NCBI GenBank assembly: GCA_937959175.1
Contig: CALGAS010000010.1
Span: forward strand, 1-30,635
From: an uncultured bacterium
Lineage (GTDB): Bacteria; Planctomycetota; Planctomycetia; Pirellulales; UBA1268
DNA length: 30,635 nucleotides
Direction of reading: 5' to 3'
Part shown: piece by piece, positions 9,817-17,528 of the stretch
How positions within the stretch are numbered: the stretch's first letter is position 1
Layout of the letters: each line of letters opens with the position of its first letter
The notes under the pieces: generated by a model
Told to the model about the DNA's origin: nothing
Database searches by the model: none
Seen by the model: only the letters and a program-made list of their open reading frames with translations
Program-made: the position numbers and the translations under genes

Positions 9817-9844
9817 TTGACCGGTCGGGGGAGGAGCGTATTCT
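9817..9844 (+). promoter_or_regulatory. Candidate promoter for the DUF1559 gene
   Basis: TTGACC at 9817-9822, a 16-base GC-rich spacer, and TATTCT at 9839-9844, matching a sigma70-type promoter at five and four of six positions. It lies 75 bases upstream of the chosen ATG at 9919. The same TTGACC form occurs at 10830. Confidence 0.4.
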
Positions 9845-9918
9845 CGAAGGAGCGGTTGTGAAGCGAGCCTTCGGCGGCAGCCGTGGAGTGCGTGGCCCGG
9901 CGGCATGGGTGCCAGATG

Positions 9919-10782
9919 ATGAGCCATGATCGATTCCCGCGGATTGCATCCGGTGGCAGGCGGCCGCCCGCCAGGGGTTTTAGCCTCGTCGAGCTCCTGG
10001 CGGTGGTGGCCATTCTCGGAACGCTGATCTCGCTCTCGCTGCCGGCGGTGCAGCGGGCCCGGGAGACGGCCCGGCGGAGTGCCTGCGGCAACAACCTGCA
10101 TCAGATGGGCATCGCCCTGATCAACTACGAGTCGGCCCGCCGCGTTTTCCCGCCCGGCAGCGATGCCCTCAGTGGCCGCTATCACGCCTGGAGTTCCTTC
10201 ATCCTCCCGTATCTTGAGGAGTCCCAGACCGCCGGCCGCATCAACTACTCGCTGGCCTGGAACGACCCCCGCGGCAACGTCGAGGTTTCGCGGCATGTCG
10301 TGTCGACCTATGTCTGCCCCAGCGGGATCAAGTCGTATCCGGGCAAGCAGGACTACGGCGGCGTGATGGGCACCGCGGTGGTGGTCTCGGAGGACGAGAC
10401 CCTCCCGCCCGGCTGGGAGCACGGCGGCATCCTGTATGCGACGGCCGAGGATTGCCCGCGGCCCTGCCGGGCGGGCGAGGTGAGCGACGGGCTCAGCCAC
10501 ACGCTCCTGGTCAGCGAAGGCGTCGATCGCGGGTTCCCCGAGATGGAGAACGACTCGGCGATCGGCAACAGCCACTGGGCCTGCGGGACCAACTGCTTTC
10601 TCCACAACTCGCCGGTGCTCAACACGCCCGACGTCGACGGATTTCGCAGCAACCACCTCGGCGGCGTGATGGGATTGTTTGGGGACGGGCGGGTTGTCTT
10701 CATGGATGACGCCACGATGCCGGGGGTCTTGGTCGCGATGTGCACCAAGGCCGGCGGGGAGCCGTCGCCCCAGGTCCCCTAG
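9919..10782 (+). CDS. DUF1559 domain protein with type IV pilin-like N-terminus
   Basis: This is a 287-residue protein of the planctomycete DUF1559 family (SBP_bac_10-type). Residues 19-22 RGFS contain the prepilin-peptidase cleavage site, followed by FSLVELLAVVAILGTLISL, a pseudopilin transmembrane helix. The body has the typical NNLHQMGIALINYE, GRYHAWSSFILPYLEE and the C-terminal FRSNHLGGVMGLFGDGRVVF signature, in which the GDGRV element is characteristic. Cysteine pairs (CPRPCRAGE and CGTNC) suggest disulfides after export. The ATG at 9919 is chosen over the adjacent ATG at 9916 and the GTG at 9883; the leader is about 20 residues. Planctomycete genomes carry many copies of this family; the function is unknown. 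Confidence 0.9.
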   Translation: MSHDRFPRIASGGRRPPARGFSLVELLAVVAILGTLISLSLPAVQRARETARRSACGNNLHQMGIALINYESARRVFPPGSDALSGRYHAWSSFILPYLEESQTAGRINYSLAWNDPRGNVEVSRHVVSTYVCPSGIKSYPGKQDYGGVMGTAVVVSEDETLPPGWEHGGILYATAEDCPRPCRAGEVSDGLSHTLLVSEGVDRGFPEMENDSAIGNSHWACGTNCFLHNSPVLNTPDVDGFRSNHLGGVMGLFGDGRVVFMDDATMPGVLVAMCTKAGGEPSPQVP

Positions 10783-10798
10783 TTCTCCGGGGCTCTCG

Positions 10799-10831
10799 AA
10801 ACGGCTTTTTGCCGGGTTTTTCCCCGTTTTT
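10799..10831 (+). terminator. Possible weak terminator after the DUF1559 gene
   Basis: AAACGG at 10799-10804 could pair with CCGTTT at about 10824-10829, with an inner CGGG/CCCG stem and a short T-run at 10827-10831. The stem is short and interrupted, so the call is weak. It overlaps the -35 of the next promoter candidate. Confidence 0.25.
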
Positions 10832-10857
10832 GACCTGGCGTTCTGGATCGGTACCAT
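10830..10857 (+). promoter_or_regulatory. Candidate promoter for the small glycine-rich protein
   Basis: TTGACC at 10830-10835, a 16-base spacer, and TACCAT at 10852-10857 (four of six). This would give a leader of about 140 bases. The leader contains a 6-bp hairpin (GAGAAG at 10895-10900 and CTTCTC at 10910-10915) before the gene at 11003. Confidence 0.4.
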
Positions 10858-11002
10858 GTGAGGGTCGCGGCGGCGGGGCAAACGTTGCGATGCTGAGAAG
10901 AACCGGACGCTTCTCTGGTGGTTTTGATTCGATCATTCCCGCCTGGGACATGATTCTCCGATTCGAAGATTTTCAATACCGGTTTTTAAGAGGATTCAAC
11001 TC

Positions 11003-11401
11003 ATGACTCGCAGCACTCTGGCCGCCGCATTGCTCGTGGCGATCGCTTCTGTTTCCATGCCCGTGCTCGCCGGCGGTGGCGGAGGCGGTGGATCAAAGGG
11101 CAGCATCCCCGTTCGCATGAAGAACGTGGGGGCCTCGCCCGTCGCCGTCAACGCCCAATCAGGCTCGGTGGCGCTGAGCACGCTGGTTGGCTCGGCCCGG
11201 ACGGTGGCCGCCAACGGCATCTCGCAGTTCAACGTCAACAAGGGAGCATTTTCCGCCTTGGCGGCAGATCCCAATGCTCCCTTCGTGACCAACAAGGTGC
11301 GGTCGTTCAGCACCCGCAACTTCAAGACCATCTATCTCTACGCTCAGCAGGACACGACGGCGGCAACGCTCGTCGGCGCCCCGGGCGGCGTGAAGTTCTG
11401 A
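11003..11401 (+). CDS. Small secreted glycine-rich protein
   Basis: This is a 132-residue protein with a clear signal peptide (residues 1-23, ALLVAIASVSMPVLA core, likely cleaved after VLA). The mature chain begins with seven glycines, then SKGSIPVRMKN, and is rich in Ala, Ser, Thr, Val and Asn, with alternating hydrophobic residues that suggest beta strands. It contains no cysteine. The ATG at 11003 has AGAGG nine bases upstream. It stands alone between a promoter candidate and a strong intrinsic terminator, so it is probably a single-gene transcript. No family was recognised, and the localisation could be periplasmic or surface. Confidence 0.8.
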   Translation: MTRSTLAAALLVAIASVSMPVLAGGGGGGGSKGSIPVRMKNVGASPVAVNAQSGSVALSTLVGSARTVAANGISQFNVNKGAFSALAADPNAPFVTNKVRSFSTRNFKTIYLYAQQDTTAATLVGAPGGVKF

Positions 11402-11435
11402 CCTGCGGGCGATTGTGCTGCTTGATTCACCCAAC

Positions 11436-11477
11436 AGCGGGCGGACCACCATCCGGGGGTCCGCCCGCTTCTTTTTT
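11436..11477 (+). terminator. Strong intrinsic terminator
   Basis: A perfect 12-bp inverted repeat (AGCGGGCGGACC at 11436-11447 and GGTCCGCCCGCT at 11458-11469) with a 10-base loop is followed by TTCTTTTTT to 11477. It closes the small glycine-rich protein gene, 35 bases after its stop codon. Confidence 0.9.
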
Positions 11478-11536
11478 GCCGGCTCTGCCCGGGCGGTCCG
11501 GGTCAGCGTCGGAACCACGGCGGCGAACGACTGACG

Positions 11537-13159
11537 ATGACCGACAGCGGTACGGAAATGCTGGGAGGAACTGATCGTGCCGGTTCCGTCGGGCAGAGGC
11601 GATTGCTCGAGCGGCCTTTCGTGACCTGGCCGCTGGGGGTGGTGAGCGTGGCAGTGCTCGTAGCCGCCCCGTGGCTGCGGCAGGAACTGGTGCCGGCAGC
11701 CTGGCTGGGGGTGGCCGGAGGGCTCGTCTTCGTCACCGGACGCCGCGGCTGGCGGATCGAACTGGCGGTGCTGATCGCCGCGGCGATCGCGATCACGATG
11801 GCGTTTCACTGGACGCCCGAGGTCCTGTCGGAAGCGATGCGGGCGAGCGAACTGGTCGGTTTCGCCTTTGCCCTGCCGATCATCCTCTGGGACGCCTGTC
11901 GGCTGGCCCTTCCCTTCTGGATCGCCGGCCGGCTGGTCCGTGACCCACGCAATGCCTGGCTGCCGGCCGGTCTCACCGCCGTGGTCGCCGAGGCAGTCAT
12001 CCCCGGGGTCTTCCCCTGGAAACTTGGCTACTGCCAACTGGCCTGGCCGGTGACGGCCCAGGCGGCGGCCCTGCTTGGCCCCGAAGGCCCGACCTTCACG
12101 CTGTTTGCCATCGCCGGGGCGGTCGTGGCCGCGGCCGGCTGGATTGCCGGCTGGCAAGGCTGGCGGCAGCTTTCGCTGGGCGGAGCGGCAGCGGTGGCAA
12201 TCGCCGTGGCGACGTTCGCCTTTGGAATGATGGCGATCGCTCACACCGAGGCCCGCATGGCAGCCGCCCCGAAGCTGAGACTGGCCCTCGTCCAGGCCGA
12301 CCCGGATGGAGCCGACGCCATCGAGGAGTTTCGCAGCCTCACCCGTCAGGCCTGCGACGGCGAGCCGGCGATCGATCTGGTCTGCTGGCCGGAATGCAGC
12401 GGAGGATCCTACGAAGAGGGCCTCGACTCGTTCACCGACGAGGCAGCGATCTTTCGCCGCTCGCGACCGCCCCAGCGAGGGTTGCGGCCGCTGCCGGAGC
12501 CCGACTGCCCGCTGCTGTTCGGCGGGCGGATCTATCGTGGCTTTCGGGAGCGACCCAGCGAGATCTACCAGTCAGCCCTCCTGCTGGACCGGCAGGAGCA
12601 ACTGGCCGGCTGCTACCACAAGCGACACCTGATGCCGTTCGGCGAATACGTTCCCTTTGCCGACGTGATTCCCGAGCTGCGGCTCTCCTTTCCGATGGAG
12701 ACCGACTACGACGCGGGGAGCGAGTCGGTGCCGATCGACTGCGGTCCGGCCCGGATCGGGGCCCTGCTCTGCTACGAAGACATGGTGCCGCAGGCAGCGG
12801 CTAGTTTGGTCGCCGACGGAGCGAATCTGCTGGTATCCCTGATCCATGGGGCGGCTTTCACCAATCCGCTCACGCTCCAGCAGCACCGGCTCCTGGCCCA
12901 GCAGCGGGCGATTGAACTGCGGCGTTGCCTGGCCCGCTGCAGTTCCACCGGCGAGACCTGCCTGATCGACGCGACCGGGCGAATCAGCCGGCGGCTTCCC
13001 CTGGGGGATACCAGCCTGCTGACCTGCGACGTGCCGCTCCTCGAAGGACAAACGCCGACGACCCGCTGGCGGTGGGCCTGGCCGGTGGCCTGCGGCGTCG
13101 GGCTGGCGGCGTTCGCCTATCTGGGCAGGCTGAAGAGGCTGGGCGAACTGGCCGCTTGA
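11537..13159 (+). CDS. lnt: Apolipoprotein N-acyltransferase
   Basis: This inner-membrane enzyme adds the third acyl chain to the N-terminal cysteine of lipoproteins. The 540 residues comprise several N-terminal transmembrane helices (to about residue 240) and a nitrilase-like domain. The catalytic triad is visible: E286 in CWPECSGG, K362 in YHKRHLMPFGEYVPF, and C412 in LLCYEDMVPQA. LRLALVQADP opens the nitrilase domain, and the C-terminus ends in one more hydrophobic helix. The ATG at 11537 is used; there is no strong ribosome binding site, and the ATG at 11558 is an alternative. It directly follows the terminator of the previous gene and precedes a glycan-modification block. A complete triad argues that the enzyme is active. 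Confidence 0.92.
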   Translation: MTDSGTEMLGGTDRAGSVGQRRLLERPFVTWPLGVVSVAVLVAAPWLRQELVPAAWLGVAGGLVFVTGRRGWRIELAVLIAAAIAITMAFHWTPEVLSEAMRASELVGFAFALPIILWDACRLALPFWIAGRLVRDPRNAWLPAGLTAVVAEAVIPGVFPWKLGYCQLAWPVTAQAAALLGPEGPTFTLFAIAGAVVAAAGWIAGWQGWRQLSLGGAAAVAIAVATFAFGMMAIAHTEARMAAAPKLRLALVQADPDGADAIEEFRSLTRQACDGEPAIDLVCWPECSGGSYEEGLDSFTDEAAIFRRSRPPQRGLRPLPEPDCPLLFGGRIYRGFRERPSEIYQSALLLDRQEQLAGCYHKRHLMPFGEYVPFADVIPELRLSFPMETDYDAGSESVPIDCGPARIGALLCYEDMVPQAAASLVADGANLLVSLIHGAAFTNPLTLQQHRLLAQQRAIELRRCLARCSSTGETCLIDATGRISRRLPLGDTSLLTCDVPLLEGQTPTTRWRWAWPVACGVGLAAFAYLGRLKRLGELAA

Positions 13160-13317
13160 TAGCAAAGCCTCGGGATGGCCCGGCGGGTCCCGGTCAGCTC
13201 CGCCGGCCTTGCGGCGGTCCGCGCGGTCTGGGATAGCCCCCGCTTGTGGCGGTTCCAGGCCGCGGCCTTCCGGGTCTGCGACCGCCTTGTTCCTCATCCT
13301 CTGACGGCGGCCGACTG

Positions 13318-14046
13318 ATGCGGATGCCACGACTCTTTCGTCCGTCTCGCCGGCGGTCTCAGTCGCTGCCGCCCGACCTCGATGAGGACGCCCGCGCCAT
13401 CATCGACATGGTCGCCCCGTTCACGATGACAAGCCCAGAGCGGATCGTAGCCCTCCGGGACGCGGTGCGGCACGTCTGTCGCCACGGGATCACCGGCAGC
13501 ATCGTCGAGTGCGGAGTCTGGCGGGGAGGCAGCATGATGGCCGCCGCGCTGACACTCTTGGAGATCGGTGACCGCCGGCCACTCTATCTGTTTGACACCT
13601 TTGACGGCATGCCCCCGCCCGCTGACTGCGACCGTGACCTGACCGGTTCCGCCGCCGCCGACCTGCTCGTGACCGAAGAGCCGGCCAGCGGGGAGACCTG
13701 GGCCCGCAGCCCGCTGGCCGAGGTGCGGCGGAACCTCGCGGCCACCGGCTATCCAGCCGAGCTGGTCACCTTCGTTCCTGGCCGCGTCGAAGAGACGATT
13801 CCAGCCGCGGCGCCCGCCGAGATCGCCGTGCTCCGGCTCGACACCGACTGGTACGAGTCGACCCGGCATGAACTCGAACATCTCTTCCCCCGCCTGGCTG
13901 CCGGCGGTGTCTTGATCATCGATGACTACGGCCATTGGCAGGGTGCCCGGCGGGCGGTCGATGAGTTTCTTGCCGCCAGCAAGGCGCCCCTCCTGCTGTC
14001 TCGCATCGACTACACCGGCCGGCTGGCGGTGAAGGTCGCCTGCTGA
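13318..14046 (+). CDS. TylF/macrocin O-methyltransferase-like enzyme
   Basis: This 242-residue SAM-dependent methyltransferase resembles the TylF family (PF05711), which O-methylates sugars in macrolides and is also common in bacterial surface polysaccharide clusters. Visible are SIVECGVWRGGSMMAAAL (SAM-binding region), YLFDTFDGMPPP, VLRLDTDWYEST and the metal-binding-like LIIDDYGHWQGARRAVDEF. The ATG at 13318 (MRMPRLFRP) is chosen over the GTG at 13246, whose leader does not resemble the family. It starts the glycan block and is 30 bases upstream of the next methyltransferase. Its natural substrate is probably a sugar of the local polysaccharide, which is inference. Confidence 0.82.
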   Translation: MRMPRLFRPSRRRSQSLPPDLDEDARAIIDMVAPFTMTSPERIVALRDAVRHVCRHGITGSIVECGVWRGGSMMAAALTLLEIGDRRPLYLFDTFDGMPPPADCDRDLTGSAAADLLVTEEPASGETWARSPLAEVRRNLAATGYPAELVTFVPGRVEETIPAAAPAEIAVLRLDTDWYESTRHELEHLFPRLAAGGVLIIDDYGHWQGARRAVDEFLAASKAPLLLSRIDYTGRLAVKVAC

Positions 14047-14076
14047 GCCCGCTCTGAATCCTGTCCCAGCACTGCC

Positions 14077-14901
14077 GTGATTCGTTTCGTTCGCTCTCGT
14101 CGTGCCTGTGCCCCGCCGCCGCAGCCCCGGCTCAACCTCGGCTGCGGTGATTGCGTGCACCCCGACTGGACCAACATCGATCTCGTGGCGGCGTCCGGCG
14201 ACGTGACCACCTGGGACATCCGCCGGCCGCTGCCCTTCACCAGCGGCAGCTGCGAGGCGGTCTACGCAGCCCACGTGCTCGAGCACCTCAGGCCCCGCGA
14301 AGCTCGGCAACTGCTGGCGGAGATTCGCCGCTTGCTTCGACCGGGCGGCGTCGTCCGCCTCGTCGTTCCCGACCTGGAGGGCGTCGCCCGGGCCTATCTG
14401 GCGAGCCTGGAGCGAGCCGCCGCTTTAGGCACCGCAGAGAGCCGCTGGGAGCACCGCTGGATGATCGTCGAGCTGCTTGACCAGCTCGTCCGGGAGACCT
14501 CCGGAGGCGCGATGCGCCGCTGGTGGTCGTGTGATCCGGTGCCGGCCCGATCGTTCATCGAGTCTCGGCTCGGTGAGGAGGCCCGGCGGGGCATGGCGGC
14601 GGTAGCTGCCGCCCGAACGGCCGCCGGCGACAACCCCCTGGAACCAGCCGAGACTCTCGCGGCCGAGCCGGCCTCGGCCCGGGCTGCAGCCCGATTTGTC
14701 GCGCGGGGCGAGCGGCACCGCTGGATGTACGACCGGCTTTCCCTGGTCGATCTGCTGGCCGAAACCGGCTTTCCTGAGGCAGCGACGACCACGGCCGATG
14801 CCTCGCGGATTCCCGATTTCGAGGCGGCCTGTCTCGATACCGACGCGGCCGGTAGGCCACGGAAACCCGACTCGCTCTACGTCGAGGGGGTGCGGCCGTG
14901 A
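14077..14901 (+). CDS. SAM-dependent methyltransferase (type 11 class)
   Basis: This 274-residue predicted methyltransferase has LNLGCGDCVHPDWTNID near residues 19-35, which contains the SAM-binding motif I, followed by PLPFTSGSCEAVYAAHVLEHL (motif II-III) and RPGGVVRLVVPDLEG. It is of the class found in polysaccharide clusters. The C-terminal half has RWSW-like aromatic and basic stretches (RHRWMYDRLSLVDLL), typical of extended members. The start is GTG at 14077. The stop overlaps the GTG of the next gene by four bases (GTGA), which suggests translational coupling with the glycosyltransferase. Confidence 0.82.
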   Translation: MIRFVRSRRACAPPPQPRLNLGCGDCVHPDWTNIDLVAASGDVTTWDIRRPLPFTSGSCEAVYAAHVLEHLRPREARQLLAEIRRLLRPGGVVRLVVPDLEGVARAYLASLERAAALGTAESRWEHRWMIVELLDQLVRETSGGAMRRWWSCDPVPARSFIESRLGEEARRGMAAVAAARTAAGDNPLEPAETLAAEPASARAAARFVARGERHRWMYDRLSLVDLLAETGFPEAATTTADASRIPDFEAACLDTDAAGRPRKPDSLYVEGVRP

Positions 14902-16343
14902 GCCAACCATCGCTGCGGACCATCGATCGCACCCTCGAGCACCGCGAGCATCCGCGGCTCGCCTGTCTGGCGACCCATGCCGGCCAGGCCGGCGGGGCGG
15001 CGATCGCGATGCAGCGGCTGGTGGCGGCCCTGCGGGAATCGGGCGGTCATGTCGCCGTGCTGTCCGGGGATGATGTCCAGCCGGCTCCAGCCGCCCGGCG
15101 GCGGCTCGAGCGACGGGTGCGGCGGGCGATCAAGCGGGCTCGGACGCCGGTTTCCAACACGATGTTCACCGCCGACTGGCCCGCCAGGAGTCTGGCCGGC
15201 CACCCGGTGGTCACCGCTGCCGACGTGGTCAACATCCACTGGGTCGCCGGCCTGCTCAACACCGCTGGCGTCAGGGAGATCGTCGCCGCCGGCCGGCCGG
15301 TCCTCTGGACGCTCCACGACATGCGGCCGTTCACCGGCGGCTGCCACTACGCCGGCGGCTGCCCGGGCTTCACGAGCGGTTGCCATGCCTGCCCGCAGCT
15401 GGCCGACCGGCTGGCGGCGCTACCCGCCCGCGTCGCCGCCCGCGGTCGGCGGGCCCTGGCTGGCATCCCCCTGACCTTCGTCTCACCCTCCCGGTGGCTG
15501 GCCGGGGAGGTGGCCCGTTCCGCGATCTTTGACAGCGGCTGCCACACAGTCCGTGTGATCCCCAACGGCCTCGATCTGGCTCGCTTCGCCCCGGGTCCTC
15601 GGGCCGTCGCCCGTCGCCGCCTCGGCCTGCCGGACGGAGCCTTCGCGATCCTGCTGGGCAGCGTCTCCCTCGCCGAGCGGCGCAAGGCGATGGCGGTGGC
15701 CGCAGCGGCCGTCGGCCGCGCGGCCGGTGAGATTCATCACCGCTTCGGGAAGGCGACAGCAGGGCTGCAGGTCATCACATACGGCGCGGGTCAGCTCGAG
15801 ATTCCGGGCGTCTCCTGCCGCCATCTCGGCAGCGTCGGCGAGGACGACGTCGCGGCTGCCCTCCAGGCATCCGATCTCCACCTGACGATGGCCCAGGAAG
15901 ACAATCTTCCCAATACGGTGATGGAGGCCCTGGCCTGCGGATGTCCCGTGATCGCAACCAGAGCCGGCGGTCACCCCGAGATGGTGACCGACGGTCGCGA
16001 AGGCTGGCTGGTCGACATCGACGATGCCGTCGGAGCAGCGGCGGCACTGATCCGGCTGATCGAGCAGCCTGAACTGCAGGTTGCCGCCGCCGAGCGGGCC
16101 CGTCGCCGGGCCGAAGCCGAATGGGATGCGACCGTTCAGGCCCGTCGCTACCTCGATGTTGCCGCCGAGCTGCTTGCAGTTTCCGGTTCCCGGGCGGCCA
16201 ATCCCGTGCCGCCACCGGTCGCTCTCGCGGCGCTGACCCCGGCCGCTGCAGCGGCCGTGCACGCGGGCAGTCCGCTGCGAGGACCGCTTCGTCACCTCCG
16301 CCGGCTGACCCGCTTCCAGCGGTTGCCGCTCGGGACCACCTGA
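14898..16343 (+). CDS. Family 4 glycosyltransferase
   Basis: This 481-residue GT-B glycosyltransferase is a probable GT4 retaining enzyme of surface-polysaccharide synthesis. The N-terminal Rossmann half has LACLATHAGQAGGAAIAMQRL, then VNIHWVAGLLN and TLHDMRPFTGGCHYAGGCPG with the Cys cluster C-x5-C-x6-C-x2-C. The C-terminal half has IPNGLDLARF, the donor-binding EDNLPNTVMEALACGCPVIA (E-x7-E) and GGHPEMVTDGREGWLV. The GTG at 14898 overlaps the previous stop and has GAGGGGG seven bases upstream. The C-terminal 60 residues are an Ala/Pro-rich extension of unknown role. Sugar donor and acceptor cannot be told from sequence. Confidence 0.9.
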   Translation: MSQPSLRTIDRTLEHREHPRLACLATHAGQAGGAAIAMQRLVAALRESGGHVAVLSGDDVQPAPAARRRLERRVRRAIKRARTPVSNTMFTADWPARSLAGHPVVTAADVVNIHWVAGLLNTAGVREIVAAGRPVLWTLHDMRPFTGGCHYAGGCPGFTSGCHACPQLADRLAALPARVAARGRRALAGIPLTFVSPSRWLAGEVARSAIFDSGCHTVRVIPNGLDLARFAPGPRAVARRRLGLPDGAFAILLGSVSLAERRKAMAVAAAAVGRAAGEIHHRFGKATAGLQVITYGAGQLEIPGVSCRHLGSVGEDDVAAALQASDLHLTMAQEDNLPNTVMEALACGCPVIATRAGGHPEMVTDGREGWLVDIDDAVGAAAALIRLIEQPELQVAAAERARRRAEAEWDATVQARRYLDVAAELLAVSGSRAANPVPPPVALAALTPAAAAAVHAGSPLRGPLRHLRRLTRFQRLPLGTT

Positions 16344-16347
16344 AGAG

Positions 16348-17370
16348 ATGACCGTGAAGCTCGTTCGCTCCCATCAGCGTTTCACTCGGCCGCCGCCGCT
16401 CGACGCGGCCGATTTCAGCGGGCCGGTCTTTCCGGAACATGCCTTCCCGCCCGCGGCCGATCTGGCCGAGGACTATTTCGCCGCCTGCCGGCGAGGCTAC
16501 GCGGCGATGGCCGACACCCGGCTGGCGATCGCCGGCCTGGCCCGCAACGTCGGCGAGATCCTGCCGCTGACGATTCGCCGGATCGAGAACCTGGCCCGCT
16601 GTTTCGCCGACGTGCGGATCGTGGTCTACGAAAATGATTCCAGCGACAACACGCCGCTCGTGCTGGGACGCTGGGCCCGGGCCAACCGTGCCGTCACGGT
16701 GGTGAGCGAATCGCGATCCGATCCGGTCAACCCGGCCACCCGGTGTCTCGAGCGGGCCCGTCGGATGGCGATCTATCGCCACCGCTGCCAGCAGGAGGTC
16801 TGCGAGCAGCCCGGCGGCTTCGACGTGGTGATGCTGCTCGACTTCGACATCCAGGGGGGCTTCAGCATCGACGGCATCGCCAGCAGTTTCGGGTATCCCG
16901 GCTGGGATTTCGTCGGTGCCAACGGCCTGATCTGCCGGCGGCATGGCCTCCGCATGAACGCGTTGCGGCAATACGACACCTGGGCCCTCCGGTTCGACCG
17001 GGCCTTGACACCGCTCTCGACGGCGGCGGCAGGCGGTTTGGTCTACGAGCGGGGTGGGCCGCTCGTTCCCGTCACAAGCTGCTTCGGTGGCCTGGGCCTC
17101 TACACGAGCGCCGCCTACGCGGCTGGCATCTACACGGGCGACGACCTGGAGCATGCCAGTTTCCACCGTTCGCTGCTCGAGCGGGGTCACGAGCGGCTCT
17201 ACCTCAACCCGAGCCAGTTGGTGGTCTACGGCAGGCGGCACCGGTTTGGCGACCGGCTGGTGGCAGCCCTGCTGCGAATTCCGGGACTCCGCCGTCGCGA
17301 GGGACTCTTCCCCCGAGTTCGACCCGCGGCCCCGCCCCCCGCGGCGGCCCGCAGCCGGCGTGCCGCCTGA
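16348..17370 (+). CDS. Glycosyltransferase resembling CMT1/CAP59 mannosyltransferases (GT69-like)
   Basis: This 340-residue protein has a family signature close to cryptococcal alpha-1,3-mannosyltransferase CMT1 and capsule protein CAP59 (PF11735, GT69): LAIAGLARNVGEILPLTIRR, VRIVVYENDSSDNTP, SESRSDPVNP, MLLDFDIQGGFSIDGI with a DxD-like D-F-D, and SCFGGLGLYTSAAYAAG. Bacterial members occur in polysaccharide clusters, and the fungal relatives build the capsule. The DFD could bind the metal and nucleotide sugar. The ATG at 16348 is four bases after the previous stop, so it is likely translationally linked. No signal peptide is visible, so it acts in the cytosol. Confidence 0.75.
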   Translation: MTVKLVRSHQRFTRPPPLDAADFSGPVFPEHAFPPAADLAEDYFAACRRGYAAMADTRLAIAGLARNVGEILPLTIRRIENLARCFADVRIVVYENDSSDNTPLVLGRWARANRAVTVVSESRSDPVNPATRCLERARRMAIYRHRCQQEVCEQPGGFDVVMLLDFDIQGGFSIDGIASSFGYPGWDFVGANGLICRRHGLRMNALRQYDTWALRFDRALTPLSTAAAGGLVYERGGPLVPVTSCFGGLGLYTSAAYAAGIYTGDDLEHASFHRSLLERGHERLYLNPSQLVVYGRRHRFGDRLVAALLRIPGLRRREGLFPRVRPAAPPPAAARSRRAA

Positions 17371-17474
17371 CACAATCCTGACCGGAACCTGACACGCCAG
17401 GATGTGGTCAGCGGCACGGCAGCGACTACAACAAAGGGAGTGGTCATGTGTCGGATCGCCGATGCCTGCCCACC

Positions 17475-17506
17475 AAAAAGTTTCTTTTTCGGCCGCTGGT
17501 GCGGCC
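17475..17506 (+). other. Two tandem hairpins upstream of the fasciclin gene
   Basis: AAAAAG/CTTTTT (17475-17480 and 17484-17489) with a TTT loop is followed by a perfect GGCCGC/GCGGCC stem (17491-17496 and 17501-17506) with loop TGGT. Both lie in the leader before the chosen start at 17529. The first could terminate transcription from the glycan block or shape the mRNA leader. Which is not clear. Confidence 0.35.
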
Positions 17507-17528
17507 CAACGCAAGAGCGAGGTCTTCA

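Noticed and set aside
9508..10881. 457-aa minus-strand frame over the DUF1559 gene
   Set aside because: It is antisense to a gene with clear family motifs, and its translation is Arg/Pro/Ala-rich without motifs.
17366..17395. Repeated CCTGACAC near the end of the GT69-like gene
   Set aside because: Two short copies only, one overlapping the stop codon; no array, spacing rule or target-site pattern that would suggest CRISPR or an operator.
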